From assembly GCF_900114115.1 (NCBI RefSeq), contig NZ_FORX01000004.1, positions 62,001-126,000 on the forward strand: a DNA stretch of 64,000 nucleotides, read 5' to 3'. Shown here piece after piece: positions 9,377-17,655 of the stretch. The notes below the pieces were generated by a model. It ran no database searches and was not told the DNA's origin. It worked only from the letters and a program-made list of their open reading frames with translations. The stretch comes from Desulfomicrobium apsheronum. Lineage in GTDB: Bacteria; Desulfobacterota; Desulfovibrionia; Desulfovibrionales; Desulfomicrobiaceae. Position numbers and translations under genes: made by a program. Positions within the stretch are counted from its first letter, which is position 1. The number at the start of each line of letters is the position of its first letter.

Positions 9377-10219
9377 ATGAACCTGCTCAAGACCACGTTT
9401 CTCTTGACCCTGCTGACGTTGCTGCTTGTCGCCATGGGCGGCGCCATCGGCGGCAAGTCCGGGATGATGATCGCCTTTCTCATTGCCGGCGGCATGAACT
9501 TCTTTGCCTACTGGAATTCGGACAAGATCGTCCTCAAGATGTACAAGGCCCGCGAAGTGACCCGTGCCGACAGCCCGGATTTCTACGGCATCGTGGAAAA
9601 CCTGGCGCGCAAGGCGAACCTGCCCATGCCCAAGGTCTACGTCATCCCCTCGGACAGCCCCAACGCCTTCGCCACCGGGCGCAATCCGCAAAATGCCGCC
9701 GTGGCCGCCACCACGGGCATCATGCGCATCCTCTCGCGCGAGGAGCTTGAAGGGGTCATGGCCCACGAACTGACTCACGTCATGAACCGCGACACCCTCA
9801 TCGCGACCATCGCCGCGACCATCGCCGGAGCCATCTCCATGCTCGGCAGCATGCTCCAGTGGGCGGCCATCTTCGGCATGGGACGCGGCGACGACAAGGA
9901 AGGCGGCGGCAGCGTGCTCGGCAGCCTGGCCATGGCCATCATCGCTCCCATCGCGGCCATGCTCATTCAGATGGCCGTGTCCCGCTCGCGTGAATTCATG
10001 GCTGACGAAGGCGGCGCGAAAATGTGCGGCAACCCCAAGGCCCTGGCCCGAGCACTGGTGAAGCTGCAGCAGTCCGCATCCGGCGCGCCCATGCAGGAAG
10101 CAACCCAGGCCACCTCGCACATGTTCATCGTCAATCCGCTCACGGCGTCCAAGATGGCCAGCCTCTTTTCCACCCATCCCGCGACCGAGGACCGGGTAGC
10201 CCGCCTCATGGCCATGTAG
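9377..10219 (+). CDS. htpX: Membrane zinc protease HtpX
   Basis: A 280-residue M48B membrane protease. Two hydrophobic segments lie at the N-terminus (about 5-50), the zinc motif HELTH is at about residue 129, two more membrane segments follow (about 150-200), and the third zinc ligand Glu is in [10 protein letters not shown]. HtpX degrades damaged inner-membrane proteins. The ATG at 9377 is preceded by ACGGAGA; an upstream ATG (9323) lies inside the riboswitch expression platform and is not the start. Control by the upstream Mn2+-type riboswitch is the notable point. Confidence 0.94.
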   Translation: MNLLKTTFLLTLLTLLLVAMGGAIGGKSGMMIAFLIAGGMNFFAYWNSDKIVLKMYKAREVTRADSPDFYGIVENLARKANLPMPKVYVIPSDSPNAFATGRNPQNAAVAATTGIMRILSREELEGVMAHELTHVMNRDTLIATIAATIAGAISMLGSMLQWAAIFGMGRGDDKEGGGSVLGSLAMAIIAPIAAMLIQMAVSRSREFMADEGGAKMCGNPKALARALVKLQQSASGAPMQEATQATSHMFIVNPLTASKMASLFSTHPATEDRVARLMAM

Positions 10220-10240
10220 GCCCGTGTTCATATCTCAGAA

Positions 10241-10283
10241 AAAGAGCCCTCTCCACGGCATATGGAGAGGGCTCTTTGTTTTT
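10241..10283 (+). terminator. Intrinsic terminator of htpX
   Basis: A 15-bp perfect stem (10241-10255 with 10263-10277, core AGAGCCCTCTCCA) followed by GTTTTTG. The A-run on the other side lets it also serve the convergent gene ending at 10297. Confidence 0.9.
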
Positions 10284-10296
10284 GTTGCGTCCCGGA

Positions 10297-10983
10297 CTAG
10301 CGGGCCGAAAACCGGGGCTGTCCGTACCAGGCCCGGGCCCACCGTCCGGAATTGTCCGTATCGGTCATGATGGCCACGGCGTCGATTTTTTCGATATCCT
10401 CGCCGAAAGCCAACTTCCAGTCATCGCGAATGTTGCGTTTCTCGGTCATCATCCCGCCCAGAGCGCTTTCACCGCTGCGCACCGCGATCATGTGCGCGTT
10501 CGAGGTGAAGGCATTGGGCCACATGCTCCCCTTGGGCTCGGTGCTGGCCCAGACGTAGGACAGCGCCCTTGTCTTCCAGAAGGCCAGGCCCCCCTTGGCC
10601 ACCACGTAGATCCTGGCCGGATAGTCATCGCCGTTTTTCTCGCGCTCGTTGATGCCCAAAAGCACATTGTCCACCTTCCAGGACCAGTTCAGCCACGGCG
10701 TGTCGCGAAGATCGACGGACTGCTCGAAAAAAAGCCCCGAGGCCGTGCCGTTGCTCTCGGCCAGCAGCAGTTTCTCCTTTTGCAGCGGTGTGTAGACGGT
10801 GCGCCCTGCGAATTCCTTCTCCTTCCAGCCCGGATGTCCCGGCGCATACAGGGCGGGCAGGTCGCCCGCAAGGGCCACGCACGCCCAGCCCAGGATCATT
10901 GCCCCGAGCAAAAGCAGCAGCCATGGAACCATTCCTGCACTTTGCAAGGCAGGCGGGAAATTTCTGCCTGATCGGTCACGCAT
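10297..10983 (-). CDS. Secreted DUF3047 protein
   Basis: A protein of about 228 residues with an N-terminal membrane or signal segment (VPWLLLLLGAMILGWA) and then a DUF3047 domain, recognised by LNWSWKVD, YPARIYVVAKGG, LSYVWAS and the ending IMTDTDNSG-ARAWYG. Function is unknown; the domain is common in periplasmic proteins of proteobacteria. Start choice is uncertain: ATGs at 11007, 10983 and 10932 are in frame, and 10983 gives a signal peptide with a basic head. The 5' end is back to back with flgE, whose ribosome site it nearly overlaps. Confidence 0.8.
   Translation of the reverse strand: MRDRSGRNFPPALQSAGMVPWLLLLLGAMILGWACVALAGDLPALYAPGHPGWKEKEFAGRTVYTPLQKEKLLLAESNGTASGLFFEQSVDLRDTPWLNWSWKVDNVLLGINEREKNGDDYPARIYVVAKGGLAFWKTRALSYVWASTEPKGSMWPNAFTSNAHMIAVRSGESALGGMMTEKRNIRDDWKLAFGEDIEKIDAVAIMTDTDNSGRWARAWYGQPRFSAR
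10924..10939 (+). promoter_or_regulatory. Candidate sigma-54 promoter for flgE
   Basis: TGGAAC-N5-CTGCA has the essential GG and GC dinucleotides exactly 10 bases apart (10925-10926, 10937-10938). It lies about 80 bases before the flgE start, inside the divergent gene. This is a single-site match, so inference only. Confidence 0.4.
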
Positions 10984-11005
10984 TCTTTCAGTCCCGGAGG
11001 CATTC

Positions 11006-12547
11006 ATGGGTATCTCCTCATCCCTTTATATCGGCACCACGGGGATCATGGCCCAGCAGAAGAACATGTCGGTCATTTCCGACAACATCGCCAACGTAAA
11101 CACGGTTGGCTTCAAATCTTCGCACATGATCTTCAACACCCTGATGAGCCAGCAGATGGGCTCGGCCAGCGTCGGCAATCAAGTCGGCCAAGGCGTCGGC
11201 GTCAGTTCGATTCTGTACGACATGTCCCTGGGATCGCTGGAGCCGACCAACACGGCCACGGACATCTCCATCAGCGGCAAGGGATTTTTCATCGTCTCGG
11301 CCGACGGAAGCAGCGATCAGCGCTACACCAGGGCCGGCAACTTCCGCTTCGACGCGGAAGGCTATCTGCGCGACCCGCAGGGAAACATCCTGCAGGGCTA
11401 CCGGATGCCCGCCGAATCGATCCTGGATACAGTCCCGGTCATCCCGCCTGCGGCAGGCGCGCCCATCACGGACATCCGCCTCGACATGCAGGAAGGCGGA
11501 GGTCCCGTCTCGGAACCCGAGGCGACCACGGAAATGCGCATGATGATCAACCTGGATTCTTCCTCGCAGGAGCGAAACGCCAGCGCCACCAGCCCGTTCA
11601 CGGCCCTGTTCGACAGCTGGGACGCCACGCAGCTTGAGCCTCTGGACTCGGGGGCCTACTCGTACGAGTCAGCCATGAAGGTCTTCGATTCCGACGGCAA
11701 CGCGCATGTAGTCAGGGCCTTCTTCGATCCCGTCGCGGACGGCACGAGCGTTTCCAACGGTAACCGCATGTGGGAATTTCTGGTCACCATCCCACCCGCC
11801 GAGGACGCCTCCGGCCTGGGCACCAAGAAAGGCGTGCTCATGGCCGGAACCCTGACCTTCACGGCATCGGGAGAGCTTTTGAACATGAGCGCCTTCGAGG
11901 GCTCCTCCGACGACAAGAGCAGCTGGATCCCGGTCGGTTTGTCCGAAGACGGCTACCCAGTCCTGAACGCAAACCTGGTCGGAGCGGAGCCCATCTCAAG
12001 CGCTTTCGACATGGGGCTGCGCTCGAATTCAGGCTGGAATCTTCCGGCGGGAATGAGCACCATGGCCGATCTGGGCACGGCGGCCTCGGATTTGCCGTCC
12101 CTGCTGAACGCGGACAGACAGACCCTCTCGACCACCAATTTCAACACCGGCTCAAGCACTCTCTACCAGTCCCAGAACGGGTACGAGCGCGGATTCCTGC
12201 AGTCGGTCAGCGTGGACACCAAAGGGGTGCTCGTCGGCTATTTCTCCAACGGCCAGAATCAGGGCCTCTACAAGATCCCCATGGCCGACTTCATCAATCC
12301 GCAGGGGCTCTTTCGCGAGGGCGGAAACCTTTTTTCCGCCACCAAGGACTCCGGAGCCGTCTCTCTTGGCTGGGCCGGTGAAGGCAGGCTCGGAAGCGTC
12401 ATCACCAGCAGTCTGGAAAGTTCCAATGTCGATCTGGCCACCGAATTCGTGAACATGATCATCACTCAGAAAGGCTTCGACGCCAACAGCAAGGTCATCA
12501 CCACGGGTGATCAGGTCGTGCAGACGGCCATTCAGATGAAGAGATAA
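11006..12547 (+). CDS. flgE: Flagellar hook protein FlgE
   Basis: A 513-residue axial flagellar protein. The N-terminal rod-like segment (MGISSSLYIGTTGIMAQQ, then SDNIANVNTVGFK) and the C-terminal segment (VDLATEFVNMIITQKGFDANSKVI ending QTAIQMKR, in pieces) are the conserved coiled-coil halves that assemble the hook. The middle is variable. GGAGG lies 5-6 bases before ATG 11006. No other flagellar gene is nearby, so this is a detached hook gene. Its stop codon touches that of the convergent racemase gene with no space for a terminator. Confidence 0.95.
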   Translation: MGISSSLYIGTTGIMAQQKNMSVISDNIANVNTVGFKSSHMIFNTLMSQQMGSASVGNQVGQGVGVSSILYDMSLGSLEPTNTATDISISGKGFFIVSADGSSDQRYTRAGNFRFDAEGYLRDPQGNILQGYRMPAESILDTVPVIPPAAGAPITDIRLDMQEGGGPVSEPEATTEMRMMINLDSSSQERNASATSPFTALFDSWDATQLEPLDSGAYSYESAMKVFDSDGNAHVVRAFFDPVADGTSVSNGNRMWEFLVTIPPAEDASGLGTKKGVLMAGTLTFTASGELLNMSAFEGSSDDKSSWIPVGLSEDGYPVLNANLVGAEPISSAFDMGLRSNSGWNLPAGMSTMADLGTAASDLPSLLNADRQTLSTTNFNTGSSTLYQSQNGYERGFLQSVSVDTKGVLVGYFSNGQNQGLYKIPMADFINPQGLFREGGNLFSATKDSGAVSLGWAGEGRLGSVITSSLESSNVDLATEFVNMIITQKGFDANSKVITTGDQVVQTAIQMKR

Positions 12548-13375
12548 CTAGAGGAAGGCCTCGCCCCTGGCGACCAGGGTCACGGGGCCGAAAATCCAGG
12601 CGCCGGGGCCGTCAACGCCCACACGTACCCCGATCTCGCCGCCGCTGGGCTGCGTGACTCGCAGGTCGGTGGGAAAATTTTGCCCACGCCCCAGCCACAG
12701 CGCCAGGGCCAGGCTTCCGGAGCCGCAACCGGTCTCGTAATGCGTAGACGCGGTGGAACGCACCCATACCACGGGCTTGATGGCGCACGCCGGACAAATC
12801 CGGTACCAGATACAGCCCACGGCCTCCGCATCCAGAGCGTAGCGCGCCCGCAGGGTAGCGCTGGCCTGCTCGACATCCTCGGAAAACGGGTGCAGTTCCT
12901 CGTCAAGACACAGATGCGTTATGCCCGGCAGACGCACCAGCCCGATGCCCGGCTCCAGCTCCGAAACTCCGCCCTTGCCTTCTTCGGCACACGCTTCCGG
13001 CAGCGGCATCTCGACCCAGCACTCGCCCCCGTCAGCAGCGACCCGCAACGCCACCGGCCGGTCAACACCCGAGACCATGACCTCCCCGCACAAATCATCC
13101 CCGGTTCGGATCAACCCCACCTGTTCCCGGGCCATGACCGCCGCGGCCGCCCGACAGGCGTTGCCGCAGAATTCGCCGCCCATCATGTCGAGGCGTACCG
13201 GATCGGCCGCAAGATCCAGAAATCCGACCTGTTCGGCCTGCACGTGCCCGGCGCCCATGAGGGTGCGGGCCACCGAAGCCCGTTCCAGCGGCTCCACGGG
13301 ATCGAGAATCAGGATGGTCGGGTTGCCGCCCGGAACGGCCTTGTAGAATCGCAGTGCACGCACGTCTCTCTCCAT
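12548..13375 (-). CDS. DapF-fold amino acid racemase (CntK-like)
   Basis: A 275-residue PLP-independent racemase of the diaminopimelate epimerase fold. Two catalytic Cys are kept: Cys70 in GGEFCGNACR and Cys217 in ETGCGSG. The spacing of GN-TILIL, HVQAEQVGFL, the GxEFCGNA motif and TQPSGGEI fits the staphylococcal histidine racemase CntK better than canonical DapF, where the first site reads CGNGxRC. DAP epimerase, histidine racemase or another activity are all possible. The start may instead be GTG 13363, which has GGAGAG 5 bases upstream. Nothing nearby belongs to an opine metallophore pathway. Confidence 0.75.
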   Translation of the reverse strand: MERDVRALRFYKAVPGGNPTILILDPVEPLERASVARTLMGAGHVQAEQVGFLDLAADPVRLDMMGGEFCGNACRAAAAVMAREQVGLIRTGDDLCGEVMVSGVDRPVALRVAADGGECWVEMPLPEACAEEGKGGVSELEPGIGLVRLPGITHLCLDEELHPFSEDVEQASATLRARYALDAEAVGCIWYRICPACAIKPVVWVRSTASTHYETGCGSGSLALALWLGRGQNFPTDLRVTQPSGGEIGVRVGVDGPGAWIFGPVTLVARGEAFL

Positions 13376-13520
13376 TGCGTTCGAAAAATTGACCAGGGCG
13401 GGAGTAGCCCCGGCAGCGAGGCAAAAAGGATAGCCGATGGAGTCCCGCCGGGCAAGGCGGTATTGACCCCTCTGTCGCCCGTGAGTAGGACGGTCTTTTC
13501 ACTTTCATCCCCGAAATCAC

Positions 13521-14312
13521 ATGACATCATACCTGAACGCCATCATCCTGGGCATCGTCGAAGGCCTGACCGAATTTCTGCCCGTCTCCTCCACCGGCCA
13601 CCTGATCATCGCGGGACACCTGCTCGATTTCACCGGCCCCAAGGCCGAGACCTTCAGCATCGTCATCCAGCTTGGCGCGATACTGGCCGTGGTCGCCCTC
13701 TACTGGCCGACCTTCTGGGGCCTTGTGCGCCCCAACGAGCGTCCTTTCAGCGGCATGCGCGGCCTGGTCCTGCTTTTTCTGACCTCGCTGCCGGCGGCAT
13801 TGCTCGGGCTCTTCGCCCACTCGGCCATCAAGGAACATCTTTTTTCCCCGGTCACCGTGGCCTTTGCCCTGGCGGTCGGGGCCGTGGCCATTCTCTTGGT
13901 TGAAAGAATGCCCGCCAAAAACCAGGTCAAAGGACTCGACGCGATAACCCCGACCCTGGCCCTGGGTATCGGCTGCTTTCAGTGCCTGTCCCTGTGGCCC
14001 GGTTTTTCGCGTTCCGCCGCGACGATCATGGGCGGCATGATCCTGGGCGCCGAGCGCCGCACCGCCGCCGAGTACTCCTTTGTCGCCGCCGTGCCCATCA
14101 TGTTCGCAGCCACGGGCTACGACATGCTCAAGAGCTGGCGGCTGTTCAGTCCTGACGACTTTCTGATCCTGGGCGTCGGCTTTGCCGTGTCCTTCGTGTC
14201 GGCCTGGCTCGCGGTCAAAGTCTTCATCGCGTTGCTGGGACGCCTGACCCTGCGCTCCTTCGCCTGGTATCGCCTGGCCCTCGCTCCGGTGGTGCTCTGG
14301 ATCTTCTGGTGA
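13521..14312 (+). CDS. uppP: Undecaprenyl-diphosphatase (UppP/BacA)
   Basis: A 263-residue polytopic membrane enzyme that recycles undecaprenyl diphosphate to the monophosphate carrier for cell-wall synthesis. The catalytic segments GIVEGLTEFLPVSSTGH (about 11-27) and PGFSRSAATIMGGM (about 157-170) are both intact. The length is normal. The stop overlaps the GTG start of the CYTH gene, so the two are probably co-translated. The 145-base upstream gap is GC-rich with several short stems but no recognised element. Confidence 0.96.
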   Translation: MTSYLNAIILGIVEGLTEFLPVSSTGHLIIAGHLLDFTGPKAETFSIVIQLGAILAVVALYWPTFWGLVRPNERPFSGMRGLVLLFLTSLPAALLGLFAHSAIKEHLFSPVTVAFALAVGAVAILLVERMPAKNQVKGLDAITPTLALGIGCFQCLSLWPGFSRSAATIMGGMILGAERRTAAEYSFVAAVPIMFAATGYDMLKSWRLFSPDDFLILGVGFAVSFVSAWLAVKVFIALLGRLTLRSFAWYRLALAPVVLWIFW

Positions 14313-14938
14313 ACGGGGTGAGCATCGAACACGAGGCCAAATTCAGGCTCGGCGACTGCCGGGACATGGAGCCCCGTCTGCGAAAGCTTGGCCGCCTGCG
14401 CACGCCATGGCATTTCGAGTCCAACACCGTTTACGACCGAGACGGCGAACTGGCCGCATCCGGACGCCTGCTGCGCCTGCGCCGCGCCCTGACCTCGACC
14501 CTGACCTTCAAGGAACCCGCGCCCGGCGCCGGGACCAGCGGAGTCAAGAGCCGCATCGAACGGGAAAGCGACATCGCCGACCCGCGCGCCATGGACTCCA
14601 TACTGCGCGGGCTTGGCTATGCGCCGCGCCTGCGCTACGAAAAATTCCGCTCCGTGTGGGAACTCCCGCAGGGCCTTGTCTTTCTGGACATCCTGCCCTT
14701 CGGCCATTTTCTTGAAATCGAGGCGCGTCCCGATTGCATCGGAACCATCGCGCAGGAGATGGGCCTCGATCCCGGCCACGCCATGGACAAAAGCTACCAC
14801 AGCCTGCACCAGTCCTGGCGCAGACAACAAGGCCTTCCCCCCATGGAGGATTTCGTCTTCGACGAAGCCGAACACCACCGACTGACCACCAGCCTGGGCT
14901 GCATCGCCCGGCCTCAAGGAGAATACAATGCTGACTGA
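14309..14938 (+). CDS. CYTH-domain protein (CyaB/ThTPase-like)
   Basis: A 209-residue CYTH-domain protein. The signature ExExK appears as EHEAKF near the N-terminus, followed by the basic and acidic strands of the triphosphate tunnel (RLLRLRRA, TFKEPA, RIERESD, RYEKFRSVWEL, FLEIEA). Such proteins hydrolyse or cyclise triphosphate compounds (thiamine triphosphate, tripolyphosphate, or ATP in class IV cyclases); the substrate is not decidable here. The GTG start overlaps the uppP stop by 3 bases and the end overlaps the next gene by 11. Confidence 0.82.
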   Translation: MNGVSIEHEAKFRLGDCRDMEPRLRKLGRLRTPWHFESNTVYDRDGELAASGRLLRLRRALTSTLTFKEPAPGAGTSGVKSRIERESDIADPRAMDSILRGLGYAPRLRYEKFRSVWELPQGLVFLDILPFGHFLEIEARPDCIGTIAQEMGLDPGHAMDKSYHSLHQSWRRQQGLPPMEDFVFDEAEHHRLTTSLGCIARPQGEYNAD

Positions 14939-16139
14939 TATCCAGCTCGAAAAATACGCGAAAGTCCTTTTCTGGGGCATGCAGAAAGCCCGTGTCACAC
15001 CATTTGCCCCGGGAGACATAGTCCTTGTCCGCACGGACCTTGCGGCCCTGCCCCTGGCCGAAAAGATGCAGGCCCTGATCCTTGCGCAGGGGCTCAACCC
15101 CGTGCTGCGCATGAGCCCACCGAGCGCGCTGGAGAAAGGCTATTTCAGCCTCGCCGAACAGGAGCAGCTCTCCTTTGTGGTCCCCGGGGACCGCGAGCTC
15201 TATGAACGCCTCGGCGGCCTGATTTCCCTGCTTGCCCCGGACTCCATCACGCACCTCCGGGACATCCCGCCGACCAAGATCGTCACCTTCTCCCTGGCCC
15301 GCAAATATCTGCGCGACATCCTGGACAAACGCGAGGCCACCCGCCAGTTCGGGTGGACGCTCTGCCTCATGCCCACCCCGGCCCTGGCCGAAAACGCAGG
15401 GCTCACCCCCGAGGATTACGCGGCCCAGATCATCCGCGCCTCCTACCTGGACGAGGCCGATCCCGTAGCCACCTGGGAGGGGATTTTCCGTCAGGCCCAC
15501 GGCGTCAAGGCATGGCTCAACGACATGGACGTGGACTACTACCACGTGCAGTCCGCATCCACGGACCTAAAAGTCCATCCCGGCGAGTCCCGCTGCTGGA
15601 TCGGCATCTCGGGCCACAACATCCCCAGCTTCGAGCTGTTCATCTCTCCGGACTGCCGCCTGACCGAGGGCACCTACCACGCCGACCAGCCCTCCTACCG
15701 CAGCGGCAATCTGGTCAGCGGCGTGACCCTGGAATTTTCCAACGGCATGGCCCGGGTGGTCAAGGCGGATCAGGGTGAAGGGTTCGTGCGCTCGCAGCTG
15801 GAAATGGACCCCGGCGCGTGCAGGCTCGGGGAATTTTCGCTGACCGACAAGCGCTTTTCACCCATCAACGCCTTCATGGCGCACACGCTTTTCGACGAGA
15901 ACTTCGGCGGAGACCACGGCAACTGCCATGTCGCGGTGGGAGCATCCTATGCCGACACCTACGCAGGAGACCCGACGGAACTGACGGATGAACGCAAAAA
16001 GGAACTGGGTTTCAACGATTCGGCCCTGCATTGGGATCTGGTAAACACCGAACCGAAAAAAGTGACCGCTTTCCTGCGGGATGGCAAGAAAACGGTCATT
16101 TACGAGGATGGCATGTTCACCATGCCCGACTTGGCCTGA
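14928..16139 (+). CDS. M29-family metalloaminopeptidase
   Basis: A 403-residue aminopeptidase of the thermophilic M29 family (AmpS/AmpT/PepS-like). Metal-ligand segments seen are EGIFRQAHG early, LEFSNGMARVVKA, GEFSLTDKRFSPINAFMAHTLFDENFGGDHGNCH and the closing HWDLVN region (given in parts). These enzymes remove N-terminal residues in the cytoplasm using two divalent metals. GGAG lies 6 bases before ATG 14928. It is the last gene of the uppP-CYTH-peptidase run. Confidence 0.85.
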   Translation: MLTDIQLEKYAKVLFWGMQKARVTPFAPGDIVLVRTDLAALPLAEKMQALILAQGLNPVLRMSPPSALEKGYFSLAEQEQLSFVVPGDRELYERLGGLISLLAPDSITHLRDIPPTKIVTFSLARKYLRDILDKREATRQFGWTLCLMPTPALAENAGLTPEDYAAQIIRASYLDEADPVATWEGIFRQAHGVKAWLNDMDVDYYHVQSASTDLKVHPGESRCWIGISGHNIPSFELFISPDCRLTEGTYHADQPSYRSGNLVSGVTLEFSNGMARVVKADQGEGFVRSQLEMDPGACRLGEFSLTDKRFSPINAFMAHTLFDENFGGDHGNCHVAVGASYADTYAGDPTELTDERKKELGFNDSALHWDLVNTEPKKVTAFLRDGKKTVIYEDGMFTMPDLA

Positions 16140-16160
16140 GATCAGGCGGCAAAATCCGGA

Positions 16161-16511
16161 TCAGGCTCCGGCGCAGAACTCGCGCATGGATTCAAGGGTC
16201 TGGTCGCAGGCCAGGACCAGCTCTGAACGCAAAAGAGCCATCTGCGCCTGCGATCCGGCCTTGGCGGCCTGCTCCAGCTCGGCGGCGAGCTGACAGAGCC
16301 GGGCCGCCCCCACTGTGGCCGAAGCGCCCTTCAGGGAATGCGCGGTGCGCTCGACCTGATAGAAGTCGCCTTGACTTGCGTACTCGTCCAGACTGTGGAG
16401 TTTTCGGGGAGCGTCATCCATGTAGAGCTGAAAAAGACTGGTCAGAAGGTCCCGGTCCCCGGACATGCGCTCCAGCGTCTCTTCAATGGAAAGTAGCGGT
16501 ATGTTTGACAA
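16161..16511 (-). CDS. Stand-alone HPt phosphotransfer protein
   Basis: A 116-residue histidine phosphotransfer domain. The phospho-accepting His is residue 58 in AHSLKGAS, inside a four-helix bundle pattern. Such proteins pass phosphate between hybrid kinases and response regulators. A plausible partner is the hybrid kinase at 22845, but its receiver could also act alone. Start choice: TTG 16511 has AGGAG 6 bases before it, while the longer TTG start at 16532 has no ribosome site. It is convergent with the aminopeptidase. Confidence 0.85.
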   Translation of the reverse strand: MSNIPLLSIEETLERMSGDRDLLTSLFQLYMDDAPRKLHSLDEYASQGDFYQVERTAHSLKGASATVGAARLCQLAAELEQAAKAGSQAQMALLRSELVLACDQTLESMREFCAGA

Positions 16512-16683
16512 ATTTCTCTCCTGAATGTTCAAGCCGTATCGATCTTCAAAGTCTACTTTTTTTTTGATTATCTGAAAAGAACTTTGGCCTCACGTCTTTT
16601 TCCGACACATCTTCTCCTTGCCTCTTGCGCGCGAAATTTGTAGTCTTATCTAACATTTTTCGCAACAGCAAAAGGACTACACC

Positions 16684-17214
16684 ATGGACCACATGTCCTC
16701 CAATCTGGAAGACTATCTCGAAGTCATATTTTCCCTGGAATCGCTCAATTCCGAGGCCAGGGCCAAGGATATCGCGGACGCCATGGGTGTGCAGAGGGCT
16801 TCCGTCACCAACGCGCTACAAAAACTCTCCCAGCGCGGGCTGATCAATTACCAGCCGTATAGTTCGGTGACCCTTACTCCCGAGGGATTCCGCACCGCCA
16901 CCCGCATCGTGCACCGCCACAAGGTACTCTACGACTTCCTGCACACCTTCCTGCAGATCCGTCCCGAAGTGGCGGAGGACACGGCCTGCAAACTCGAACA
17001 CCACATCGACGACGAGAGCCTGGAGACCCTGACCAAGTTCGCCCGCTTCATCATGACCTGCCCGCGCACGGGCAAGGACTGGCTGGAGGCGTTCACCCGA
17101 TCCTGCAACGAACGCGGAACGTGCACCAACTGCGCCGAATGCATCAAGTCCTGTCTTGACCGACTGGACGACAAATGTCTGGACAGTTCCGAGCCGCGTT
17201 CGAAAACATCCTGA
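16684..17214 (+). CDS. DtxR/MntR-family metal-dependent repressor
   Basis: A 176-residue regulator: N-terminal winged helix (about 8-65, with AKDIADAMGVQRASVTNALQ as recognition region), then a dimerisation and metal-binding domain with HRHKVLYDFL and CKLEHHIDDESLETL. It has no SH3-like domain. Instead it ends in a Cys-rich tail of six cysteines between about residues 140 and 165 (CNERGTC, NCAEC, KSC, DDKC). Its place just upstream of feoA-feoB argues for iron rather than manganese sensing. AAAAGGA lies 8 bases before the ATG. Confidence 0.85.
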   Translation: MDHMSSNLEDYLEVIFSLESLNSEARAKDIADAMGVQRASVTNALQKLSQRGLINYQPYSSVTLTPEGFRTATRIVHRHKVLYDFLHTFLQIRPEVAEDTACKLEHHIDDESLETLTKFARFIMTCPRTGKDWLEAFTRSCNERGTCTNCAECIKSCLDRLDDKCLDSSEPRSKTS

Positions 17215-17328
17215 AATCGTCATGCATGCGCTGCGAAAATCCCATGAAATACACGACCGGACTTCCAAAATCCCTCGCGATTACCGGCTGTTGAACTCAT
17301 TTCACGGCCCGGGGACGCCCTGCAACGC

Positions 17329-17358
17329 TTGACAAATTAGACGTACTAAATATTGTCT
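17329..17358 (+). promoter_or_regulatory. feo promoter with overlapping palindromic operator
   Basis: TTGACA (17329-17334) and TATTGT (17351-17356) are 16 bases apart. The same bases form an imperfect palindrome, GACAAATTAG then CTAAATATTGTC, with core TTAG-N5-CTAA. This placement suits a repressor such as the adjacent DtxR-family protein acting with Fe2+; the link is inferred from position. Confidence 0.6.
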
Positions 17359-17403
17359 CTCGGTCTCGAACACGAGCCCGAAAGACCGCATCAAGGAGAG
17401 CCT

Positions 17404-17655
17404 GTGCCTACCATTGTCAATTTGCGTGAAATGCGCGTGGATCAACACGGCATCATAAGGACCATCGGCGCGCAAGGAGAGCTTGGCCGCCGTATCCGCG
17501 ACATGGGCCTTGTTCCCGGCACGGAAATCACCGTCATCGGCCGGGCTCCGCTCAAAGACCCCGTGGCCCTGCGGCTCAAGGGCTTCACCCTGACCCTGCG
17601 CAACAGCGAAGCCGATTTCATCACCGTCGAACTCCCGGATGCCGAACTTGTCTGA
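17404..17655 (+). CDS. feoA: Ferrous iron transport protein FeoA
   Basis: An 83-residue SH3-like FeoA domain, cytoplasmic partner of the FeoB iron transporter. Diagnostic segments are GRRIRDMGLVPGTEITVIG and VALRLKGFTLTLR. The start is GTG 17404, with AAGGAGAG 4-5 bases before it; a longer frame to 17353 overlaps the promoter. Its end overlaps the feoB start by 17 bases. Confidence 0.94.
   Translation: MPTIVNLREMRVDQHGIIRTIGAQGELGRRIRDMGLVPGTEITVIGRAPLKDPVALRLKGFTLTLRNSEADFITVELPDAELV

Noticed and set aside
13395-13510. GC-rich gap before uppP with strings resembling ZTP (pfl) or fluoride riboswitch cores
   Set aside because: CCGCCGGGCAAGGCGG is suggestive but the other conserved blocks are missing; no consistent fold was found by eye.
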